Assembly (NCBI RefSeq): GCF_900766215.1
Contig: NZ_CAAFUQ010000048.1
Location: forward strand, 1 to 6,335
Reading direction: 5' to 3'
From: an uncultured Finegoldia sp.
Lineage (GTDB): Bacteria > Bacillota > Clostridia > Tissierellales > Peptoniphilaceae
DNA length: 6,335 nt
A program made the position numbers and the translations under genes. The notes under the pieces were generated by a model. That model was not told the DNA's origin, searched no databases, and was given only the letters and a program-made list of their open reading frames with translations. Below, in pieces: positions 1 to 5,027 of the stretch (within the stretch, counting starts at the first letter, position 1; every line of letters starts with the position of its first letter).

Positions 1-14
1 TGTATAAAATATAA

Positions 15-56
15 AACACCTAAAGAAGAACTTTTTGGTTTCTTACCATAGGTGTT
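15..56 (-). repeat. Inverted repeat, possible second terminator at left edge
   Basis: An 8-bp perfect stem (15-22 with 49-56, AACACCTA/TAGGTGTT) is extended by a 5-bp inner stem (23-27 with 40-44, AAGAA/TTCTT) across a 4-nt bulge, leaving a 12-nt loop. Read on the minus strand it is followed by a T-rich but interrupted run (positions 14 down to 1). It could be a weak back-up terminator behind the stronger one at 85-119. It could also be part of a leader for a gene beyond the left edge. Read on the plus strand no T run follows, so it is not a plus-strand terminator. Apart from this hairpin and a short GAATTG-A-CAATTC inverted repeat at 63-75, nothing else is visible in 1-84. Confidence 0.35.
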
Positions 57-84
57 GCATTTGAATTGACAATTCGTCTAAAGT

Positions 85-119
85 AAAAAAGATAGTTGGT
101 ATATTTTACCAACTATCTT
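85..119 (-). terminator. Intrinsic terminator of the Wzy-like gene
   Basis: A perfect 13-bp stem (89-101 AAGATAGTTGGTA with 107-119) has a 5-nt loop. On the minus strand it is followed by six T residues (positions 90-85). It begins 12 nt past the TAA stop of the polymerase gene, exactly where its terminator is expected. The lack of a T run on the other side makes it a one-way, minus-strand terminator. Confidence 0.88.
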
Positions 120-131
120 GAAATTTTTGTT

Positions 132-1358
132 TTATTTTTCGTAAATATTTTTTGTATTAAAAGTTTTCTTATTCTTGAACAAACTTAATTCTGCAACAGG
201 CACAGTGGATAATTCACCAACTCCTACAACAAATGTTAAAAATATGAATGAAGTTTGTGTCCAAAATATTGTAACATCCACCATACTGTGAATCATAACC
301 ATAATTATCATTGCAACAATCATTTTAGTGTATTTTTTTGAATACAGACTTTTGATTTCTCTAAATAACTGATAAAGAATTGGAACTAACAATCCAGCCC
401 CTATCAATCCGTAATTAACCAAAATATCCAAATACAAATTGTGTGAATGAAGAATCGCACGATCTCTTATTGTAGTGTAAATATTGTGAATTCCAAGTGG
501 ACCAACACCAATTATGAAGTTTTTCTTGAAAGCTGCAATAGCACTAATCCAAATCGATCTTCTAAGACCCATATCGAATCCAATTTTGTCAATTCTTGGA
601 ACCAAATCCATCCTACCCGCTGCCACAATTCCAACAAATGCCAATGCAAATAATGAAATAATCGCTACAGTGTATTTTCTTTTTTTCATCATAATCGTAA
701 GAGCAAACACAGCTATGAAACTAGCAAACATCGCTCCCCTTGAATCTGTGATCAATAAAGTTAGAACGCTTAAAACTCCAACTATAAAAGAAAATAATCT
801 TTCAAATGATTCTGTCGAAAAATACTTGTATGCACTGATTATTCCAACCAAAGAACACACCATAGCATAATAATTTGCATTGAAAAAGAATGTTCCAACA
901 GTCGTTCTATTTTCACTGATGTATTTCATGAATTGCGTGTAGTTGAATGAATTGTTCTTCAAAATTATCGAATACTGAGTCAATGTTATCAAGAAACAGA
1001 ACGATGCAAACAACATGATAATTATCATGCAGTCTTCCATAAATTGTTCTGTCATATTTTTTCTAATAAAGAGCACAAATACAAAAAGCACAAACATTCC
1101 TACAGTCGCAAGTATTCCATAAGTATTGTTGAACACAATGCTTACTAATAAGGAATAAGCAGCGAAAATCAATCCAAAAACAGAAAGATTAGACTTATCA
1201 AAAATTTCCTTGAATTTATTTTGATACACAAAATAAAACATATCCACTATCAAAACGCCGATTCCTATATAAAACGGCATAAACATTGCAATAGCAGTCA
1301 ACAGAATAAATTTTTGGTCTGTACTGTAATTCAATATTCTATTGTAAAAACTTTTCAT
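132..1358 (-). CDS. O-antigen ligase / Wzy-type polysaccharide polymerase family membrane protein
   Basis: This 408-residue protein is very hydrophobic, with about ten predicted membrane segments and a central extracytoplasmic loop, the usual build of the O-antigen ligase/polymerase (Wzy_C, WaaL-like) superfamily. Visible family signatures are TFFFNANYYA (156-165, matching the family GTFxNPNxxA pattern), TDSRGAM (204-210), a basic GLRRSIW stretch (264-270) leading into IIGVGPLG (282-289), and HSHNLYLD (304-311) followed by NYGLIGAG (315-322), where the histidine-rich H-x-H-N lies in the conserved loop. Family members join or polymerise lipid-linked glycan units at the outer face of the membrane. 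In a Gram-positive cell this means capsule or another wall glycan, not lipopolysaccharide. The start is ATG at 1358 behind GAGAGGTG. The gene stands alone between two terminators, with no sugar-biosynthesis genes beside it. The family is fairly sure; substrate and exact activity are unknown. Confidence 0.85.
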   Translation of the reverse strand: MKSFYNRILNYSTDQKFILLTAIAMFMPFYIGIGVLIVDMFYFVYQNKFKEIFDKSNLSVFGLIFAAYSLLVSIVFNNTYGILATVGMFVLFVFVLFIRKNMTEQFMEDCMIIIMLFASFCFLITLTQYSIILKNNSFNYTQFMKYISENRTTVGTFFFNANYYAMVCSLVGIISAYKYFSTESFERLFSFIVGVLSVLTLLITDSRGAMFASFIAVFALTIMMKKRKYTVAIISLFALAFVGIVAAGRMDLVPRIDKIGFDMGLRRSIWISAIAAFKKNFIIGVGPLGIHNIYTTIRDRAILHSHNLYLDILVNYGLIGAGLLVPILYQLFREIKSLYSKKYTKMIVAMIIMVMIHSMVDVTIFWTQTSFIFLTFVVGVGELSTVPVAELSLFKNKKTFNTKNIYEK

Positions 1359-1501
1359 ATTTCACCTCTCATTCGTATCTTATACTAATATAATATCAAA
1401 AATCCGTGATAATATACGTTTTTTGACAAATCGTAACTATTGACGATGACAAGATATTTTATCAAAAATTCCGGAATTTTGCAATATTTAGCAATAAAAA
1501 A
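1359..1501. other. Gene-free gap with small repeats and a 16-bp palindrome
   Basis: No open frame of interest lies between the arcB terminator and the Wzy-like gene. The gap holds a near-exact direct repeat, TATCAAAAATCCG at 1394-1406 and TATCAAAAATTCCG at 1460-1473, which differ by one T. The second copy runs into a perfect 16-bp palindrome at 1465-1480 (AAAATTCCGGAATTTT). On the minus strand TTGTCA occurs twice (near 1423-1428 and 1447-1452). The promoter of the Wzy-like gene should lie here, but no hexamer pair has both a good match and a normal spacing, so I do not place one. The SD for that gene is at about 1363-1370. Confidence 0.6.
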
Positions 1502-1529
1502 TGAGAGATAGTACAAAAGCTATCTCTCA
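1496..1529 (-). terminator. Intrinsic terminator of the arcAB operon
   Basis: A perfect 10-bp stem (1502-1511 TGAGAGATAG with 1520-1529 CTATCTCTCA) has an 8-nt loop and is followed on the minus strand by six T residues (1501-1496). It begins 12 nt after the arcB stop codon and closes the operon. The Wzy-like gene downstream is therefore probably a separate unit. Confidence 0.9.
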
Positions 1530-1541
1530 AAAATTTAAAAT

Positions 1542-2531
1542 TTATTTATTGCCGATTGTTTCTACCATAACTGCTTTTATAGTGTGCATTCTGTTTTCAG
1601 CTTCATCAAATACTTTTGAATATTTGCTGTAGAATACTTCATCAGTTACTTCCATTTCTGACAAACCAAATTTTTCGTGGATTTCACGACCAACTTTAGT
1701 TTCTAAGTTGTGGAAAGATGGTAAGCAGTGTAAGAAGATTACGTTAGGATTTTCAGTCATTTCGATTTTCTTCATATCTACTTGGTAATCTTTAAGTAAG
1801 TTAATTCTTTCTTCGAATTGATCTTCTTCACCCATTGATACCCAAACGTCAGTGTAGATTACATCTGCACCTTTTAAGCTATTGAAATCGTCAGTAACTG
1901 TGATTTTAGCACCAGATTCTTTGGCAATTTCTTGGATAGAGTTCATCATTTCGTTTGATGGATGTAATTCTTTTGGTGCAAGATTTACAAATTCCATACC
2001 TAATTTAGCAGCTCCAATCATTAAAGAGTTTGCCATGTTGTTTCTACCATCACCAACATAAACGAATTTAACTTGGTCTAAGTTTTTGTGGATGTTTTCT
2101 TTTACAGTTAAAAAGTCTGCTAAGATTTGTGTTGGGTGATAAATATCAGTTAAACCATTCCATACTGGAACTGAAGAATATTTTGCTAATTCTTCTACAG
2201 TTGCATGGTCAAATCCTCTAAATTCGATACCATCGTAGAATCTTGATAAGACTAAAGCAGAGTCTCTTACAGATTCTTTCTTACCGAATTGGCTATCATT
2301 CATACCTAAGAATGTTACATTACCACCTTCATCGTGGCAAGCTGTTTCAAATGAACATCTTGTTCTAGTAGAAGTTTTTTCAAATAACAAAACAATATTT
2401 TTGCCCTTTAAAGTTTCTCCTACAATACCCATTCTTTTCTTTTCTTTTAATGCAGCACTTACATTTAGTAAATGTTCGATTTCTTCTTTAGTGAAATCTT
2501 TTAAAGTTAAAAAATCTCTTCCTTTTAACAT
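1542..2531 (-). CDS. arcB: Ornithine carbamoyltransferase (catabolic, arginine deiminase pathway)
   Basis: This is a cytoplasmic enzyme of 329 residues, normal for the family. It interconverts ornithine plus carbamoyl phosphate and citrulline plus phosphate. All hallmark sites are present: STRTR (54-58), which binds carbamoyl phosphate; HPTQ (132-135); DVWVSMGE (228-235), the ornithine-binding region of ornithine carbamoyltransferases; and HCLP (268-271), carrying the active-site cysteine. The start is ATG at 2531, two bases after the arcA stop. Its SD (AAAGGGAG at 2540-2547) lies inside the last arcA codons, which suggests translational coupling. The reading as the catabolic enzyme (phosphorolysis of citrulline) rests on its place directly behind arginine deiminase; sequence alone does not exclude a biosynthetic role (argF). 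No frameshift or missing key residue is seen. Confidence 0.96.
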   Translation of the reverse strand: MLKGRDFLTLKDFTKEEIEHLLNVSAALKEKKRMGIVGETLKGKNIVLLFEKTSTRTRCSFETACHDEGGNVTFLGMNDSQFGKKESVRDSALVLSRFYDGIEFRGFDHATVEELAKYSSVPVWNGLTDIYHPTQILADFLTVKENIHKNLDQVKFVYVGDGRNNMANSLMIGAAKLGMEFVNLAPKELHPSNEMMNSIQEIAKESGAKITVTDDFNSLKGADVIYTDVWVSMGEEDQFEERINLLKDYQVDMKKIEMTENPNVIFLHCLPSFHNLETKVGREIHEKFGLSEMEVTDEVFYSKYSKVFDEAENRMHTIKAVMVETIGNK

Positions 2532-2533
2532 AA

Positions 2534-3715
2534 TTACATCTCCCTTTCAAATGGCATACTCATACATCTTGGACCCCCACGTCCTCTAGATAATTCGCCT
2601 GATTTAATAGTTCTTATATTTACATCAGCTTCTTGTAACAAGCTGTTTGTAACATTGTTTCTGTCGTAAACAATAACAGTATTTGGTGCAATCGCCAAAG
2701 TATTTGAACCGTCATTCCATTGTTCACGCATTTGATCTATCGGATTAGTTCCTCCACATCTTATAATTTTTACATTATCAACGTGTAAATTTGTAGATAA
2801 AATTTCTTCTAATGAACCCTTTTGAACTTCTCTTTGTAAAGTGTTATCTTCAAGATACAACTTTTCAACATACAAAGGTTCCTCTATAAGTGGGTGAACT
2901 GTGAAAATTCCTTTATCAATCATTGTGAACACAGTGTCCAAGTGCATAAATTCTCTTTTGTTAGGAATTTTGAAAGACAAAACAAATTTGAAATCTGATT
3001 TTTCCAATAAATTCTTAGCGAATTTGTCAACACTTTCTTTTTGTGTTCTTTGAGAAATACCAACAGCTACACATTCGCTGTTCAATATTAAAATATCTCC
3101 GCCTTCGATAGAAGTATCTTCTGTTCTATCGTAAATTTTTTCAATATCGTTGAATCTAGAATTATAAGTGAAAATATATTTTGCATAAAGCGTTTCCCTA
3201 TTTCTAGTTTCCGACCACATTCTATTGATACTCACACAATTTCCTACAAAAGAAAATGGATCTCTTGTGAAATACAAGTTAGGCATTGGATTAACAGCCA
3301 AAAGTCTTCCACTTTCGTCATTAATACCGATTTCATCCAACCTAACTCCTGACATAGTTTTAAGTATCAATTCTTTCTCATCTGAGATATTTGTAAGTAA
3401 ATCTCTTAGTAAATTGATTTCATCTGCGGACTTATTTCCCGATTCTTCTAGGAAATCTTCGATAAATTGTTCTCTAACGTCATCTTGTTTGATAGATTCT
3501 GCAGCCAAATCTTCTAGGTATAATACTTCAATACCTTCATTACGCATAGTTTCGCAGAAAAAGTCATGTTCTCTGATAGCATTTTCCAAGTAAGGAAGTT
3601 CATCGAACAATAACTCTTCCATAAAATCAGGAGTCAAATTATTTAATTCTTCTCCCGGTCTGTGAACTATTACAGATTTTAACTTATCAATCTCAGAGTA
3701 AATATTTGGTTTCAA
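2534..3715 (-). CDS. arcA: Arginine deiminase
   Basis: This cytoplasmic enzyme hydrolyses L-arginine to L-citrulline and ammonia, the first step of the arginine deiminase pathway. At 393 residues it is close to the usual length of about 400-410. Visible active-site motifs are NLYFTRDPF (146-154, with Asp152), EGGD (204-207, with Glu204), MHLDTVF (257-263, with His258 and Asp260), CGGTNP (320-325) and the C-terminal SRGRGGPRCMSMP (376-388), with the nucleophile Cys384. The start is TTG at 3715, not ATG. An in-frame TAA lies at 3728-3730 and no other start codon lies between. The conserved N-terminus (IYSEIDKLKSVIVHRPG) begins at residue 5, and the first in-frame ATG would remove it. A near-perfect SD, AAGGAGG, sits 7 nt upstream. 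It is the first gene of a two-gene operon with arcB. A promoter with an extended -10 lies just upstream. Confidence 0.97.
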   Translation of the reverse strand: MKPNIYSEIDKLKSVIVHRPGEELNNLTPDFMEELLFDELPYLENAIREHDFFCETMRNEGIEVLYLEDLAAESIKQDDVREQFIEDFLEESGNKSADEINLLRDLLTNISDEKELILKTMSGVRLDEIGINDESGRLLAVNPMPNLYFTRDPFSFVGNCVSINRMWSETRNRETLYAKYIFTYNSRFNDIEKIYDRTEDTSIEGGDILILNSECVAVGISQRTQKESVDKFAKNLLEKSDFKFVLSFKIPNKREFMHLDTVFTMIDKGIFTVHPLIEEPLYVEKLYLEDNTLQREVQKGSLEEILSTNLHVDNVKIIRCGGTNPIDQMREQWNDGSNTLAIAPNTVIVYDRNNVTNSLLQEADVNIRTIKSGELSRGRGGPRCMSMPFEREM

Positions 3716-3722
3716 TATGTTG

Positions 3723-3729
3723 CCTCCTT
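3723..3729 (-). promoter_or_regulatory. Strong ribosome binding site fixing the TTG start of arcA
   Basis: AAGGAGG on the minus strand is complementary to the 16S rRNA 3' end over seven bases and lies 7 nt before the TTG at 3715. The in-frame TAA at 3728-3730 overlaps it, so translation cannot begin further upstream in this frame. The strong site may make up for the weaker start codon. Confidence 0.88.
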
Positions 3730-3747
3730 AACTGATTTCCACATAAA

Positions 3748-3776
3748 ATTATAACACATTTACAATAAAAATTAAC
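3748..3776 (-). promoter_or_regulatory. Predicted arcAB promoter with extended -10
   Basis: On the minus strand a perfect TATAAT (3753-3748) is preceded by TG one base upstream (3756-3755), giving an extended -10. The -35 at 17-bp spacing is weak (GTTAAT, 3776-3771). The implied start of transcription near 3741 gives a leader of about 25 nt that holds the SD. TAACACA (plus-strand reading) occurs at 3752-3758 and 3773-3779, 21 bp apart and overlapping the two promoter elements, so a regulator could bind there. I see no convincing ArgR box or CcpA cre site. Confidence 0.6.
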
Positions 3777-3802
3777 ACAAAAATATCGAAATTTTTTTAA
3801 TA

Positions 3803-3831
3803 TTAAAATACTTTTTGAAATATGTTAAAAT
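3803..3831 (+). promoter_or_regulatory. Predicted promoter of the GNAT gene
   Basis: TTAAAA (3803-3808), a 17-bp spacer and TAAAAT (3826-3831) with TG one base upstream (3823-3824) form an extended -10 promoter. Transcription would begin near 3838, leaving a short leader with the SD at 3844-3849. A 14-bp palindrome, TTTTAATATTAAAA (3795-3808), covers the -35. A second pair, TTGAAA (3815-3820) and TAAAAT (3838-3843), looks as good on paper but would start transcription past the SD, so it is less likely. The region is nearly pure A/T, which limits confidence. Confidence 0.4.
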
Positions 3832-3853
3832 TTTATATAAAATGAGGTGAAAA

Positions 3854-4357
3854 ATGATAAAAAGAATTGCAAACGAAAATGATATAGCACAAATAATGGA
3901 AATTGTTGAAAACGCCAAATCATATATGAAAGAAAATAAAATAAATCAATGGAGTGAAAATTATCCTAATGAAGATGTTTTTTTAACTGATTTGAAAGAA
4001 AACAGATTATACGTAGCAGAAATAGATGGAAAAGTTGTAGGAATGGCTGTGTTAGTCTTGGATGGGGATGAGGATTATAAAAACATAGATGGAAAATGGC
4101 TAATCGATGGAAAATACGGAGTAATTCACAGAATAGCAGTAAACCCAGATTACAAATCACAAAATGTAGCCAAAAATCTGTTGGATTTCTTTGAAAATAA
4201 ATTAAAAGAATTAAACTACGACTCCATAAGAGTGGACACACACAAAGACAACAAATCCATGCTAAGATTTATTGAGAAAAACGGATTTCAAAAATGTGGG
4301 ATAGTTTATATAAGAAAAACAGACGAGAGAATAGCATTCGAAAAACCATTGAAATAA
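3854..4357 (+). CDS. GNAT family N-acetyltransferase
   Basis: This 167-residue protein is a single GNAT domain, expected to transfer an acetyl group from acetyl-CoA to an unidentified amine. Features seen are an N-terminal IKRIANENDIAQI start typical of the fold, NQW (31-33) and YPN (37-39), the strand LYVAEIDGKVVGMAVL (52-67), IHRIAVNPDY (91-100) leading into the CoA-binding loop, and RVDTHKDNKSM (126-136) followed by EKNGFQKCG (141-149). The CoA loop reads YKSQNVA (100-106), where the family usually has R/Q-x-x-G-x-G/A, so the glycines are replaced. The flanking motifs are well kept, so I regard it as intact. The start is ATG at 3854 behind GAGGTG, 4 nt away. It is transcribed away from arcAB across a shared 138-bp region and ends at a bidirectional terminator. 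The substrate cannot be told from sequence; the closeness to arc genes is only suggestive. Confidence 0.9.
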   Translation: MIKRIANENDIAQIMEIVENAKSYMKENKINQWSENYPNEDVFLTDLKENRLYVAEIDGKVVGMAVLVLDGDEDYKNIDGKWLIDGKYGVIHRIAVNPDYKSQNVAKNLLDFFENKLKELNYDSIRVDTHKDNKSMLRFIEKNGFQKCGIVYIRKTDERIAFEKPLK

Positions 4358-4360
4358 AAT

Positions 4361-4414
4361 AAAAATAGCAAACCATTTACGTGAGGAATGTCCACCGTTG
4401 GTTTGCTATTTTTT
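4361..4414. terminator. Bidirectional intrinsic terminator between convergent genes
   Basis: A perfect 15-bp stem (4361-4375 AAAAATAGCAAACCA with 4399-4413) lies between the stop of the plus-strand GNAT gene and the stop of the minus-strand lipoprotein gene. T runs follow on both strands: TTTTTT at 4409-4414 on plus, and five T residues (4365-4361) then a T-rich stretch on minus. The 23-nt loop is long for a terminator and can pair with itself (ACG 4379-4381 with CGT 4396-4398; GGA 4385-4387 with TCC 4391-4393). Confidence 0.88.
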
Positions 4415-4429
4415 ATTAGATTTTCAATT

Positions 4430-4903
4430 TTAAGTATCAATTTCTGCAAAAAACAAAGTATTAGTTTTTGTATCATAAACTGCAAGTGTAAAATTCAAAG
4501 ATGAACGTTTTAAAATATTTTGATTCTTATCTTCTTGTCTGTCGATTAACTTATAATAACCTTCAGAAATTTCTGGAAAAAGCGATCTGGAATTATGATC
4601 CGTCACATAAGATGATGTTTTTTCATCTCCATACATTAAAGTTTTCGTTGTTTTATCCAATGGAAATTTCTTCCAGTTACTATCCGATTTTATCTGATTC
4701 AATGTATCGTTGCTGTCAAATTCAAATGTTATAAATCTTGTCCCATCTCCCATTGCTCCATGATCATCGTATTCCATGATTTGATTTGCTTTAACTAATT
4801 TTAAGTTAAGTTCATCAGACACTCTTGATTTGTCACTTTGCGCACAACTTACCATTAATAATGAAATGATAATCGCAAATAACAAATATCCAATTTTTTT
4901 CAT
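4430..4903 (-). CDS. Small lipoprotein of unknown function
   Basis: The protein has 157 residues. It begins with a lipoprotein signal peptide: MKK, a hydrophobic core (about residues 5-17) and the lipobox MVSC with the acylated Cys at 20. The mature part should be anchored to the outer face of the membrane. It has no further membrane segment and no enzyme motif I can name. Notable stretches are EYDDHGAMGDG (44-54) with TRFITFEF (55-62), EGYYKLIDRQ (114-123) and a C-terminal NFTLAVYDTKTNTLFFAEIDT-type strand pair (137-157). From memory, Firmicutes have short lipoproteins with a similar D-x-HG-x-x-GDG motif and a tyrosine-rich C-terminus, but I cannot name the family. The start is ATG at 4903 with SD AAAGGAGA (4909-4916). 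It appears to be a single-gene unit with its own promoter and terminators on both sides. Confidence 0.85.
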   Translation of the reverse strand: MKKIGYLLFAIIISLLMVSCAQSDKSRVSDELNLKLVKANQIMEYDDHGAMGDGTRFITFEFDSNDTLNQIKSDSNWKKFPLDKTTKTLMYGDEKTSSYVTDHNSRSLFPEISEGYYKLIDRQEDKNQNILKRSSLNFTLAVYDTKTNTLFFAEIDT

Positions 4904-4923
4904 AATAATCTCCTTTCAAAATT

Positions 4924-4951
4924 ATTATACAACAAACCTAATGCACAAAAA
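4924..4951 (-). promoter_or_regulatory. Predicted promoter of the lipoprotein gene
   Basis: A perfect TATAAT (4929-4924, minus strand) lies just upstream of the lipoprotein SD. The best -35 is poor (TTTTTG, 4951-4946, 16-bp spacing). The predicted transcript start near 4917 leaves a very short leader of about 14 nt that still holds the SD. The call rests mainly on the -10. Confidence 0.45.
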
Positions 4952-4977
4952 TCTACAAAATTTTAAAGATTTGCACT

Positions 4978-5027
4978 AAAAAAGCACTTCTATTAAAAAC
5001 TCTATAATTTTTTCTATTAAAAGTGCT
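4978..5027 (-). terminator. Intrinsic terminator behind the glycosyltransferase gene
   Basis: A 7-bp stem, AGCACTT (4983-4989) with AAGTGCT (5021-5027), is followed on the minus strand by six T residues (4983-4978). The upstream arm overlaps the TAG stop of the glycosyltransferase (5026-5028). The 31-nt loop is long, but an inner A-run/T-run (around 4994-4998 with 5008-5013) can pair. An 11-nt direct repeat, TTCTATTAAAA (4988-4998 and 5012-5022), lies within it. It is less classic than the other terminators in the window but well placed. Confidence 0.65.

Noticed and set aside
42..71. Minus-strand TTGTCA with TATGGT at 16 bp near the left edge as a promoter
   Set aside because: The -10 is weak and transcription would start inside the hairpin at 15-56; the downstream gene cannot be seen.
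447..870. Plus-strand open frames opposite the Wzy-like gene
   Set aside because: They lie wholly inside the well-supported minus-strand membrane protein gene, overlap each other in different frames and have low-complexity, non-protein-like composition.
1423..1451. TTGACA at 1423-1428 on the plus strand as a -35 for a forward transcript
   Set aside because: No acceptable -10 lies 16-18 bp downstream and no plus-strand gene follows.
3225..3593. Plus-strand 122-codon open frame within arcA
   Set aside because: It is antisense to conserved arginine deiminase coding sequence, is serine/leucine-rich as expected of a complement of this gene, and has no credible SD.
3716..3853. ArgR (ARG box) or CcpA cre operator in the arcA-GNAT region
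   Set aside because: The closest stretches match too few consensus positions, and AT-rich sequence gives such partial matches easily.
3966..4241. Minus-strand 91-codon open frame within the GNAT gene
   Set aside because: It is antisense to the conserved acetyltransferase motifs and has an odd leucine/phenylalanine/histidine-rich composition typical of a shadow frame.
4501..4734. Plus-strand 77-codon open frame within the lipoprotein gene
   Set aside because: The opposite strand has a signal peptide, lipobox, strong SD and promoter; this frame has none of these.
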